Positions 32,182 through 45,900 of a DNA stretch of 64,000 bases are shown here, piece after piece. Made by a program: the position numbers and the translations under genes. A model generated the notes under the pieces. The model was not told where the DNA came from. It did not search any database and worked only from the letters and a program-made list of their open reading frames with translations. Position 1 is the stretch's first letter. Every line of letters starts with the position of its first letter. The stretch lies in NCBI GenBank assembly GCA_963556495.2, contig OY747710.1, positions 17,149,000 through 17,212,999 on the forward strand. The letters are read 5' to 3'. This stretch comes from Valencia hispanica (Eukaryota > Chordata > Actinopteri > Cyprinodontiformes > Valenciidae).

Positions 32182-33875
32182 AAAAAACAACATCAAATAA
32201 TACAAATGAAACTACGATAATTAACATGGATATTTGTTTTTTTAAGAGACTAGATAAAAAGGCCAAAAAATCAGATTATGCTGCCAGGAAGTAGCATGCG
32301 CAATCCCCAGCCCCCTGATCTGCCATCTGGCTGGCATGTCACGGAATACAGCCATACCTTCCCACAGGTTGTGGGCCAATGTAGAGTGGACTCCCGGATA
32401 CCTGGCCAAGACCTATGAACCACAGACCAACCACCAGGTGTTTGACTGCAAGCTTCTTTCCCAAGGCCTGTCTCCAGGATGGTACTGGGGTCTCCCTAGT
32501 TTTCCCACCTGTGGTACTCTATTCATGAAGTTCATCAAATTGCTCTTCTCCCCTGAGGCCAATTTACCATGGGTGACCATAACAGGAGCCCAGGCTCCTG
32601 GAAAAAAAGACCCCATGATCATTCGGGTATTCAAACTTCTCTTCGAAAAGGTCACAAATCAAGGGGGAAAAAGTGGATTGTTTCCCTTGGGTCAGCGGTC
32701 AGTCTCCTACTTAAGCATAAGAATTGAAATTTCTTGTCTTGTTTATGAGTGGTGGTAGGATGGAGCATGAGATGGAAGAGTAGAAGAAAGCATAAAGCTA
32801 AAAAGTAAATCTATTGCTTTACCAGTCTATTTACATTCCAGCCCTTAAATATGGCCTTTGTCCTGGAAATGTCTTGAGATCCCCTAGAATCAGTAACTTT
32901 CTAGTTTCCTTTTTCTTAACTCAAATTCCAAACAAGGTATAAAACGTTTTAGGTGTAGTACTATTTACTACAGACATACATGCACATAAAAAGTTTATCT
33001 TTGGATTAGTATTTTAAATGTATCAGTTATATCCTAAATTAAATCAAATTAAACCAATCAATCAGTCAGAAACCCTGTTGTCTGGAAACACAACCAGCCG
33101 TCATAAATAAATAAATCAGGTAATACAAATAGAATGTATAATAGTACGTAATGATAAAACAAAGATTAGAAAAGATAATATAAAGTGTTTGTTTTTTTAC
33201 CATTTCCAGTAAACATTTATTGATTTTTATGACTGTTATGAAAAAAAATATTAAACGTATCCCAATTGACAGAGAAGTAAGAAAATACCCTTATTCCAAT
33301 TTCGAAATTCTCCCAAAAATGACTTGGAAACTATTTATAAATTACAAATATCACCACTTGGTGGTGGGTTCAACTGCATGGTGAGATAAGTGTAGAGTAG
33401 AAGAAGAACGTGAAGTTCTCATTGGCTAGAAACACCTCTAGGCGGAAGTTACGACACATTCTGACATTTGCAGCCTTTTGGTGGGAAAATGATTGCGCAC
33501 TGGCCCATATTTAACGTTAATTTCAAGTGGTTAATTTGTAAATTGAGATATTTACTATAGCGATAAAAATATTGTATCATATGTCAAGTATAAAACAGCG
33601 TGGGAAATTATCGCTCTGCAGCCTTTTACGAGTGTTGAATGAGCCGACCGATGTCTGAAAGTTCACTGCCTTTTGTTTATTAGCATGCTATCTGGTTAGT
33701 CAGGAGTTGTTGTAACGCAGAGCAGCGACAAAGTGAGTTTACTTTACTTCCACTGAAAGCAATCTGGGTGTGTTTTATGGTTAGATAGTCGGACACGGCA
33801 GTACGTTGTGGCTTTAAACGCCCGATTGGCGGAATTTAGCTGGCAATTAATCACATTTCGAGAAACAACACAAAC
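32182..33875. other. intergenic region upstream of xrcc1
   Basis: No supported gene. A 140-codon plus frame at 32336-32758 matches nothing I recognise and is left unassigned. The last few hundred bases, where local GC rises, probably include the xrcc1 promoter and 5' UTR. No core motif is clear. Confidence 0.4.
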
Positions 33876-33926
33876 ATGCCCGAAATCCAACTAAAGCATG
33901 TCGTTTCCTGCTCCACCGAGGACAGT
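33876..33926 (+). CDS. xrcc1: xrcc1 exon 1
   Basis: Encodes MPEIQLKHVVSCSTEDS. The ATG start is fixed by exact alignment with the conserved XRCC1 N-terminus. The donor is GTAAGT. Cys12, one partner of the mammalian disulfide, is present. Confidence 0.96.
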
Positions 33927-36900
33927 GTAAGTTGTTTTATGTCATATGTTTGTAAAGGAAGCTGCGTTCTGCCTAATGTTTTTGTGTTGACTCAAACCAG
34001 ACTCATAAAGCAGACAACCTGCTGAGCTCAGACACATACAGAAAGTGGAAAGCAGCAAGACCCGGTGAGAAGCAGACATCTGTCATCCTTCAGGTTTGTT
34101 TTGTCCCTAATTATTAAGGTGTTTTTTGTTTTTCTGTGAAAATGGAATTTAAAAATGGCTAACATCCATCTTAAATCACCAACCTATTCGTTCCTAGTTA
34201 GCTCAGGTAGCGGTGTTGACTTATAATTCCCTAAATATGTTTAAAAGAAAACATATAAAACATAACCCATTTGCCTTCCTATGTTTGACTTTATAAATAC
34301 GTTATTGTCTACATCTGCATATAAAAGCATGTTTCACCAAATTAGTGTACTTACATATTAACTGTTAATTGTAATAAACTAATAATACTACATGCTTATT
34401 TTGCACATACATACTTAATGACTGCATGTGCTTGCAGGATTCTTTCTGATATTTTCTGAACCTAAGTTAAATTAAAACTTCACATATGTCAATATATTTG
34501 GAGAAACTGATCTCCTCCATGGTTATGGTTTAGCCATTGACTCACTGATTTCTTATTTACATTTATTTGCAAAAGAAAATAAAAGCCATGGGAATCATAA
34601 TTCTTCAGCTAAGGTTTCTTAGCAAAGAAATGTTAAACTTATTTAGAAGTTTTATTTAGAGCTGCACAAGATGCTGACTCAGAATTGTCACTGGAATATT
34701 GATGTATGCAGTATCCCATTCACAAAAGGCTGCCTGGATGCTACATGTTGTTATATTGTTGCTATGGGTTATTTTACTGCTGTTGATGCCCACACTTGGT
34801 GTGGATTTCAGTGACAAAGATACCGAAGCTTTAAGAAAACAATTAGGAAATATAATGATGGAAAAGAAGTAAAAGAGGGAGTAAAATGTGGATTTATCAC
34901 AGATGACAATCATATTGTAATTGCATATTGTTTTAATAGGCTGCACCCATTGCAGTTGGATTTCTGTAAATCGCCGTATGCTAAACTTGATAAATCATTA
35001 ATTCAGTGGCTGGAAGTTATAGAAAATGTAGTTGTGCTCCTTCTGGGAGGAATCAACACTGGAATCAAATCGTTTTCTACGCTGGCTCATTTTTCCATCA
35101 TAACAGGAACCCTTTCAAGCTCTTTTTGCTTGCTTTTAAAAGCCATAATGGAGTGACATCATATTTGTTTAAACATTTCCACATTTTACTCCACCCTAAG
35201 CATTAAGGTTCACATCAATTTTTAGACACACCTAGATCCAGTCTCAAAGGCATAGGTGACAGAGCCTTCTCAGAGGTGGTGTCTAACCTGTAGAACAACT
35301 TGTCTTTGCATTTTAGACCTTCACACAGCTTTAATTATGTTAACACTATGTTTTATTACCGATTTATGTTTCTTGGCTTTTAGTTTGAGGAACATTTTGT
35401 CGTTTTTTGTGCATCTTGTCATGTTTATTTTATTCATTTAAAACAATCTTGTTCATCTGGATACATTTTTCTTATTTTTATCTTGTCTTATTGTAGTTCC
35501 CATTTTGCTGATTACCCTAGTGTTGGTTTCATGCGTTTTGCAGCACAGTGGTTAACTATTGTTTCAAATGTGGTATAGAAATACATTTTGACTTGACTTG
35601 TTTGGAAATCCTAAATATTGCAGCTCTTTGGTCACTTCTATACATAAGTACATCCATGTGTTCATGGCTGTCTCTATTTGCTCTCCATAGAACTCTTTAG
35701 TAAGATAAAACCATTTTGTAAGATTCATGAACATAGACTTAGGTTTGTCACCAAAATATTTTGAAATATATTTTATCACTCTATTTGATAGTTTATGCAT
35801 TCAAAAGCAACTAAGGGTTTTCCTCCCAAATGTTTTTGCTTTAAAATTCTCTTATGTAGTGTCTAAGCTGTACTAAAAAGTTTTAACCATTCCCTCTAAG
35901 GTAGAGCTCCACAAATACATGATTTTTATGTGGCCTATGTTATTCAAAAATTAGAGCAACCCATTGGAGATATTCAATGCTGATTTTGTTGTTTGGTAGA
36001 TGTTTTTATTTAGAATTTTTCCAATTACTTTTGGTATGAAATAGGGCTATGCAACATTTTTTTAATTTGCTAAAAATATTGTGTATTTACAAACCCAAAC
36101 AAGTAATCATGCTGAATAACCAGGATTTCATCATTCCCCAAAGTATTTGTGATTATAATCTTTTGCAGACTGTGAAGCTGAAGCAGTTTCCAATTTATTG
36201 TCTCTTTAGGATTGGTCTTTTTTCCTCCCATCTGTGAGTCCCTTGATCCATGTTATCTTGTATTTCCTTTTTCTCCAGTTTGAGAAGGAAGAGCAGGTCC
36301 ACAGTATTGATATTGGAAACGAAGGATCGGCTTTCATTGAGGTGTTGGTCGGGAATTCTTCAGCTGTAAAAGACCAGGATTATGAGGTTTTTCTCTCACA
36401 AATCACACTTGTGCATTTTTCACTTCCTAACCATCTTCCATGTATTCAAAAGGTTTCTCTCCACCCCCAGGTTCTTCTCGTCACGTCTTCCTTCATGTCC
36501 CCCACTGAGAGCCGTAATGGCACCAACATGAACCGGGTTCGTTTCTTTGGACCTAACCAGCTGCAGAAGAGCACAGCTCAGGAGAAGTGGGACAGGGTGA
36601 AAATCGTGTGTACCCAGCCATACAGCAAGGTGGGCAATTTTCAAGTCGGTTGTCATTTCACTTTTTGCTGAGAGTGAATTTATTGGTTGTATATTTTTAC
36701 CATTTAGGGGTTAGATATTTATAAAATGACGTTTGATATCCAGTGCACAGTACACTACATTCATTTGATGCCTGCAACATGTGAAGCAGCAGAATTCTGA
36801 CCATTTAAATAAAAATATGTGCAGTTTGGATAATATCGACACTACTGCCTGTGAATAAAAAAAAAAAGGTTAATGGTATTCTTTCTGCATCGTTTCTTTG

Positions 36901-39900
36901 TTTACATGTTTCTGCTATATTTAAGCTGCGCACGACTCCTTTGACAAAATAATATGCATTCATGTTGTCTTTTGTACTTTACAGAACATTGCATATGGGC
37001 TTGCTTTTGTCAAGTTCCACTCAGCACCTGACAAAACTGATCCTCCAGCTTCCTCCCCTGTAAGTTATGCACTGTGTTGCTCCACTTTATTCGTGATGTT
37101 AGAATTAACTCTGTAATGATGATAAAATAACAGAACTGTTTATATAAGATTAATTGTCTTAATAACACAATACCTTGCTGTTCGGTGTGTTTTTCTAATA
37201 GTTGTAGTCACACATAATTGAGTATTTTATAACTGATTATTTGCAGACAATCCAGTAAATGTAGCCAACCCAAAGCAACTGACAGCATGTGTTTTTATGA
37301 AATTTCTTAACTTTTAAGGTTTTTTGTGAAATATATTCATCAGGTTCCATTTTTCTATTGAGGTCTATACATTTTTAAATTGACCAAATGGAAGCATGTA
37401 CAGTTATGTGATATAATGGTGGCACCAAGTCTCCATGACAACCATTAGATGCCATCTGCATGCCGTTGTTGAACAGGAATCCAAGGAAAACTTAAAGCCT
37501 CTTTTCCATTATCGGAACTTCAGGGTAATTTTACCGCACATTCCTGGCATGCAGGTGTCTCCACTTTACCGGGTTTTTGGAGGCGTTTCAGGAACCAACC
37601 GAGTACCAGTCTATGAGTACGTACTCTGAAATAGCCCGGTAGCTGTGGTCTAGCTGATTGGTTGTAACTCAGTGGAATATCAGCAGATGTCTCAAACACA
37701 GCAACATAGCAAATAGAAATACAGCAGCAACCATTCCTGCTTCTTCCATATTTAATCTCTTGTTATTTCTGCTGCTGTGGGCGTCTTTTGACGCTGAGCC
37801 GTTACATTCCTCACTCCTGAAACGGTCGTAATATGCGGACGTCTTAGCAAACTCTTTAAAAGGCCAATTTTGTATAGAGACATGGCAGCTGAGAGGAGCA
37901 CGGCAACAGATTTACCCCGTCAGATGAAGATCTGGAAAAATTACCCTGAAGTTCCAATGATGTAAACGGGTCTCATGACTGGTTATTCTACCGTTTCAAA
38001 TTTTATGTGGAGTTTGCTAAGTCTTGCTAGAAATTTTGTGATTTAATGAGCCTAAGATTATAGTTTTTAGATACAAATGGTACATGTGGGTTTGGCAAAA
38101 AACTATAGGAATATGTGGACCAGTGCCCCTTGCTCACTGTAAAATATGGTGGAGGATCTGTGATGCTGTGGCCCTGTTTCTCTCCCAAAGGCCGTAGGAA
38201 CTTTGTTAGAATATTAGGAATAATTAACTCCTTGAAATATCAGGATTTTTTTAAATCTAGTGAAGCTTACCATTAAACCGATGGTGGGTTATTGGGTCTT
38301 TCTTTCTTTGGATGTATTGATCCAAAATAAATAGTCAAATACACAAAAGAACAGTTTTCCTAACGCTAAATTAAACCTTCTCCCACGGTCACCTCGGTCC
38401 CCAGGCCTAAATCCCATAAAAAGGCGGTGTCCTACTGGCAAAGGAGGGGAGGGTGCAAAGTCATAAAATTTGTGCGACCAGTGATTTTTAAAAATCCTAA
38501 CATGGAATTATTTTTCTTATCAAATAAACACACTAAATTTAAAGGCTGATTATTTTTCAGAAAATTTCAGTCTGAGATTATTCTTTTGCAATAGAAGATG
38601 GGAATATTTTAAGGCCTCTTAATTCCCGATCTTGTGTGGAGGGCAATGTAAATGCTTTGATTTGAATCTAGGGGGAGCTCAACTGGAAGTGTTTAACTAC
38701 TAAAATTATTTGTCTTATTGAAAGCCTCTTTTGCAGATGGAAACCACATCTATTAATTCCGTCCCTGAATCTTCTGCTTTGTCCTTCTTTCCTGCCAGAA
38801 ACTGACAAAGCTGGGACAGTTCAAGGTGAAAGATGAGTCCCCTTCATCTGGGCCCAGCCTTCAACCTGGCAGTCTTTTCTTCAATCGAGACAATGCAACA
38901 AAGCCAAGCACTTCACCCAAAGGTAAAGCCATTTATTTAAATTTACAAGCCCTATCAATTCCTTTCAGGTCTTTGGGATTATAAAGCAGTAATGACTGAA
39001 CTCTAAATGGGTTTTATTTTAAGCCGCCTAACTCTGCAATGGGACAAGAGATTTCAAAGACAGGCTTTATTATTAGGGGGTCCTTTTTGTTAATGGTTGT
39101 TTTGTTTCGCCTCACAGTCTGTTACTCTTTTCTATCTTTAGTCTCTCCTCAGAGTGACAAACTGAGCTATGCTGCTGCTGCACTGCAAGCAGGAGGTAGC
39201 TCTCAATCATCAGTTCAACCTTCCACCTCCATCTCTGCCTCACTACAGGTACTAAATATCCCCCCATCACTTTCTGCTCTGAAGGGCACCCACCAAAAAC
39301 GTGTTCATCAACGAGCTGCAGTCCTTCTCTTCATTTAGGCGATAAAGAGGCAGAGAGGCCTGTAGAGGAGATGAAGCCAGGCAGGCAGGCAGTAAAGCTT
39401 GACACAGTTTGAGATCTCTAGGTTTTTGAAGGTTGAAATTTCATGCACATTTAGTATACAACCACAAAATATGTGATAAATCCATTATTTCAAATACAAT
39501 TTAAGTCCAACTCAAGCTAATAACTTTTAGACATATTGAGCTGCTTTTTTGCCTGCAGGAAAAAACATTTAATGCATGCACATATTTATAACTGACTGTC
39601 ACTTTATGATCTTATACATACATTTAAATCATTAATCTTCCTAAAAATCAGCCTGAAGTTTCTATTAACAGCAGAGATGGTGCAATATTTTCTGCTTGAA
39701 TCCACATTAGCAATTCAATCCAAATAGAGTGCTCTGGACGAGGAATTTCCAATATTTTCTCCTGTCACTTTTGACTTTTTAATGAGAGGTATTTACAAAC
39801 AGCTATTTTTGGCCAAGCTGCTTTGTTTATGCAAAAAAGCTGACTCTGAATTTTTTGCCTATATTTGTTCATCTTAAGAGAGCAAAAACCCCTGAGTTAG

Positions 39901-42900
39901 CAGAGGTATTCGTTTTCTGTTATGATGGAATAAGTAGTTTGAAGCAAAAATTGCCTCTACACTCTTGGTAAATACTCTTTGCCCTCCGATGACCTTCCTT
40001 TGGCATCAGAATGAAGTGAAAGTTGCTGATTGTCACTTAAGCTTTTCCTTCATGTCTGCCTTTGATGGAGAAATGCATTTTGTTTTAGTGCAACATTATC
40101 TTAGCAATAGATATACATATAAAAAAACCTTATAACAAAGTATTACAAACCAAAGATTGACAACATGAATAACAGAAGAAAACTTTGATCCTGCTGGCAG
40201 GTATTGCACAACTGCTTAGAGATTCCCGTCTGTTTTAGCTTTCCTCCACTTAGTTAAGAATGACATGGCCTGGCTGCTCCTTGGGTTAAGGTTTGTTTTG
40301 ACTTTCCAACTACATTTACAAAAAGGGGAACTCTTTCCCTTCACACTCTTTCTGGACACTGTAATGTTGCAACAACTCACAGATGTGTCTGTTGCCAAAT
40401 TTGGGACATGCTTTTTTGGGTCTAAATGCTGTTGCAGATTGCAGAGTTCAAAGCTTCAGAATTTCAGATTGTTTGGCCACAGGGACCATTGCTACTTTTG
40501 AAGGAAAGAATTGGAAGCTTGAAAGTCTGAGAACACTATCCCAATGAATTTGGGTGTTTTTTTCTGCTGCAGGAGGGACTGATGTAATGCACAAAATAGA
40601 TTGCATCATGAGGAAAGAACATTGTGGGGAAATAATACTGCAATACTCTAGCCAGGAAGGTAAAGTTTGGGCTCAAATAGCGACTTATGGGCAACAAATT
40701 CAATAATTTTTAGTGGCGTTCGTAAAACCGTCATCTCATTCTATAAAAAATGTGTGGGCAGAATTGAAAAGGTGCTTGAGCAAGGAGGTCTACAACCCCA
40801 ACTCAGTTGCACCTGTTCTGTCAGGAAGAATGGGCCAAAATACCAGCAAACTAATGTAAGAAGCTTTTTAAAGGTTACCCAAAATGACTGACCAAAGTAA
40901 TATGGTTTAAAAGACAATTCTACCAAATATGACAAAATTCAAAGTTAAATTTTGAGTTTGAAGAAAATGTAAATACATTTTGGTTGGTTTAAATCGTAGA
41001 TAATTGGCCTTAGGGCTGCACAATATACCAAAGGTTTATTGTTAGATTTTATCTCAAATGAAAAAGCTAATTAAAAACATGGACAACAGGGGCAGCTGCA
41101 TATAAAAAAAATCACACTCACTCAACCAACAATGGGGGTTATTTTCATAAAAAAATTAGCAAAGTCTGAAGGTTTGAAGAACAATAGACTGCATGTTTTG
41201 TACTAAAGTAACCAATCAGTACAGGTTTGTCAAAATGAATCATTGAGTAGATTCAGCTTCACACTTGTTTACACACTTGTTTTAATAACTTTATATTTTT
41301 GTCATCTAGCCACCAGCAAAAAGGAAATTTGAGTTCAGCAAAGAGCGACAGTCTGCCTCTGGACCTCCTCCTGCAAAGAAAACAAGTCCAGGTGGCTCAC
41401 CTGAGACCAAAGCAGCAACCCCTAAATACAAACCAAGCCCGGTCAGCACGCCAAGCCCAAACACTGCCAAAGGTAAAAGATCAATAATAAACCTGCTTAT
41501 TTATGAAAAAAAAAAAACAATGCTTGAAATTGATTTTTCTCTGCAGCGTCATCAGCACAGAAATCTGCTGAGAAGAAAAAGGAGAGCCAGTCCAAACCGG
41601 CACCTAAACCCAAACCGAAGACAAAATCCAAGAGCGAGCAACCTGTCCCATTTAACCGCATCATGGAGGGGGTGGTGTTTGTCCTGAGCGGCTTCCAGAA
41701 CCCCTTCAGAGGGGATCTGAGAGAAAAGGCGCTTGAAATGGGAGCCAAGTACCGGCCCGACTGGACACCTGACTCCACACATCTTATGTGAGTAGTTCAC
41801 CCCAGAATATTCACAAATGAGCTAATGATACAGGTTAATGCTATCCTCACAGCTTACAAACTTATATATTCATTTAGGTTATGCTGCATTCACACTGCCC
41901 AAAATGTCAACGCCCAGAACGGCATGATTCCTTTCTTGCTTGTATTTCTCCGAATGTTTACATCATGACTACCAGTTAGCATGCTCTTAATAGTGCTTCT
42001 TCTTCTTCTTGATAATTATTTACAGCTGGCAAACAACGAATTGGTGCGTTACTGCCACCAACTGGTAAGAAGTGTGGACCAGAATGTAATTTAAGGGTCA
42101 TATTCTAGTATTCAACTGTGTGATAATTATTCCTTTCGGCAAGGTGGCAAAAATCACCTCCTAAACAAAATACAAAATAGAGGAAGCCGTGGAGCTGCGC
42201 ACCCTCTGTTGGTTGTCTTGGGCCAATACATTTATATGAGGTATTCTAATCTGTCATGGGCGGGCCCGATACGGGAATGGCGCCGGGCCTGACACATCTA
42301 TACCATATCAAACTCTCCAAACTTAGAACGCCTCTCAAGAATGGGGTGTATGATTACAAACAGTAATGATGTGCCCGACCACGACGTTGTCTAGCTTTAT
42401 TTAGCAACGCCCACGCTCTCTCTTTTTTTTTTTTTGCTCAGCAAGTGACGAGCGTTGCAAGCTTCAGGCTTAAAAAATGTAGGCCTATACGCTTCAAGCT
42501 AATCGCTTTGTGAGCATTTTTTTATTGTGACAAAGCGTGCTGTGTGAACGTGGCATTACAGTCACGTTTTTGACAGTGTGTTATAATGAATAAAGGTGTA
42601 TCTCAATAAATTAGAATATCATCAAAAAGTTAGATTATTCCACTCAAAAACTCAGATAGATTCATTGTACATAGAATGTTTTTCCAGCATTTGGCTTACA
42701 GCTGATTAGAACCTTATATTCCTTTTTTTCAGAAGAATAGAGTTTAAAATAAAACCAATTAAAAAGGGTTTTTAATACAGACATATCAGCCTACGGAAGA
42801 GTATGTCCATGTAGTCTACAAAATATCCTTTAAATACATGGCCGGGGCTCCTTTAGCATGAATTGCTGCATCACTGCTGTGTGGCATGGAAACTATCAGC

Positions 42901-45900
42901 CTGTTGTACTTCTGAGGTGTTGTAGAACCTCAGGTTGTTTTAACAGTGGCCTTCAACTCATCTGTATTGTTAGCTCTGGTGTCCTTCATCTTCCTCTTGA
43001 CAGTGATCCATAGATTTTGTTTGGGGTTTAAATCCTTGGGGTTTTAATATAATTGTCACTAAACCAGTTATTTGAGCTTTTGGTAATGTGGGCTGGTACC
43101 AGGTCCTGCTTGAAAATTAATTCTTTATCGCCATAAAGTTTGTCAGCAGAAGGAAGAATAAGGTGCTTTAAAATTTCCTGTTAGACAACTGTACTGGTTT
43201 TGGACTTGGAAAAAAAAACAGTGGACCAACACTAGCAGATCACATGACATCGTGAGTCATTGCTGTTTAAACTTCACACTGGACCTACAGAAACATGGAT
43301 TCAGTGTCTTACTCCAGACCTTGCTTTCCACATGAAATGTAAAATGTACTTTTTTATGCAAAGAGGATTTTGGACCAATAAGCAACCATCCAGTCCTTTT
43401 GTTTTAGCCCAATTTAGATGCTTCTGATGTTGTCTGATTCGGTCTCTGGGTCAGGCGTTGCTTAAAGCTGCAGTCCGGCGAATATATTTATTTATCAAAG
43501 TTTTATACATCTTTAAAATGATAGTGTGGTTCAACACTATGATAAAAGGCTGGTGCTCCACAACATTTCTTATTCTTCCTAAGTTCCCCCTTCCTTCCAT
43601 AGACCCCAATGCATTTCACACTGACCGCAAACATTTTTTAGCCAATAGAAATCGAGTTTCCGCCTTGTCGGCTATCAATCAACTTGCATGCGCATCGTGA
43701 GGCATCGTGGGGCCGCGCACACAGGCCGCTCCTGTTTACAGTCGCCAAATTGGAAGAGAGCATCAGTCATGGAGAAGTGGCTCACCTCTGAAATGTCCAT
43801 AGCAAAATACAATTGGGTGATGCTCGATGGCGCTCACTGCTTTTCCCCTTTGACTCGCTGTGACTACACAGGTGATGCTAGAGGGAGGGGGGAGCGATTT
43901 TTTGTGAGGGGCCTTGGTAGTGGGATTCAGAAAATCTAAATCCCTCAAATAATCCGCACAGCAGCTTTAACACAAGGAATGTGTAACCCACTTCCTGGAT
44001 ACATCTGTGTAGGGTGGCTCCTAAAGCACCAACTAGGGCTGGGCGATATGGCCTAAAAATAAAACAGGCACCATATCTTTGGCAATATAAATTGTGATGG
44101 CATCTGTGATTGCTTTCCACTGGACACCCGTCTTATCATAAGGGACACAGTGTGAAAATGATTCCCCTATGGTGGCTTGTCTTTTGCCGGTGTTTTGTGA
44201 GCTGCTGCTTGCTTGAGCATCTCGTAGAGAGCAGCACTTCTCCCACTCGACGGAGTGCCTCTGTTTCAGGTGTTGTAAAAAATTCGTCGTACTCCCACCT
44301 TTGGTAGCAACAGCCGTCAAACAGATTTTGCAGCGTGATGTTTGTTTCTCCAAGTCTGAAGTTGCAAAACCGAACCAGTTCCATATAGTTGAAGAAACGG
44401 TCCCTTTGTTGGGAACAAGCTCCTCTTTGCTAGTTGCCATTTTGACGTCTAAGCGTTGCGAGAGACAGACTGGCTGACCTTGCTCCAAACTACGGAAGCC
44501 CAAAAGAGCATCTTCTCAGGTCAAGAGAAAATAAATCTTATTAAACAGTAAATTCAAATTAATCGATAAAATCGATTTATCGCCCAGCCCTAGCACCAAT
44601 TCTAACCACAGTTCACACCTTGTGAATCTCTACTAAACTCATGGATCATCTTTGCTTCCCAATCCTCTTAAAACTGTGTTTTTTCCTGTTGCTCATTACC
44701 CTTTTTCTACCACCCTTTTTCCTTCCACACAACGTTTCATTAATATGAGTGTATCCACCTGTTTTAGGAATGTCCTTTTGTGACTTACCCTCTATTTGGG
44801 ATTGCCTGCTGGATAGCTATAAAGTCAGGAGTCTCCCCCATGAGTGTGTAGGCTGACATCTGTTAAAATACTTTTTTTTATTTAAAAAATTTTAGTATTA
44901 AAATGAACAAACAAAAGCATAAATTATATATCTATTCATGTATATAATGAGTTTTTTTAAATCGAATTGCTAACATAAACGAATATAATGTTCTAATTAA
45001 CCAAGCTGCAACAAGACAGGGCATGATGATGAATGGTTGAGAATTTAATCAAATTCCACCTACAGCTTTTTGAGTTATGTTGCTAACAAACAAACAAACA
45101 AACCCATGCGTAAACATAACCTCCTTGGCAGAGGTAGAAGGTGCACTTAATAAGCATGGGTGGTCACAGATCTGCTGTATAACAGATCGTTCTGTAACAC
45201 TGGCACAGCTTTGAGATATATGATTGAAGTTTTAACAATTTAGAGAATATGCTAGCTTCATGTAAAAAGACAAATGAGAAGAAAGATCACTCTAACTTTT
45301 CTTCATTTTAGGATTTGTATTGCAGACAGTTTGTTGTTTTGTATAGACATCAAATTAAGAAGAAGAATGATGCAATTTCACCACTCTTGAAGACATTTCA
45401 AGCATACTTGATTTGATAGATGACAGATGTATTAATCACAAACAGGAAAAATAAATCAGTTTTTGTTTAGATTGTGTTCAGCTGGCATACTGAGGAAACA
45501 CACTGAGCATGAAACTTCAGTGATATCACATTTATTACACGCACTGCGTCAAAGCTGTTAGGGAAGCTTCTTGCTGCAGTTCTCTGGAGAGAAGCACTGC
45601 TTAAAGATACTGATGTGCAAAGAGAACTTGAAGAGATAAACGAGGAACAAATGCTAAAAAGCCAAGAGATAAGCCAAAAGATCAATGCACTGAAAAACTG
45701 CACAGTTTAGATAAAAGAAAGTAGAGCAGGAATAAAACCTTATTGTAGCAAAATGATATGGATACTTTTGTTTAAGGAAATTGCTTTTAGTTGTCAAATA
45801 AAATCCATTAAATTTGGACCTCAGCATGTTTTCATTTAAAATGTAATCCTAGTAAACCCTTTCAAAATATGTGACATGTTATTGGGAAAATCATCCCTTA

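Noticed and set aside
32336..32758. 140-codon plus-strand frame
   Set aside because: No recognisable domain, no splice or transcript evidence, and it lies in a repeat-rich interval. I could not support a function.
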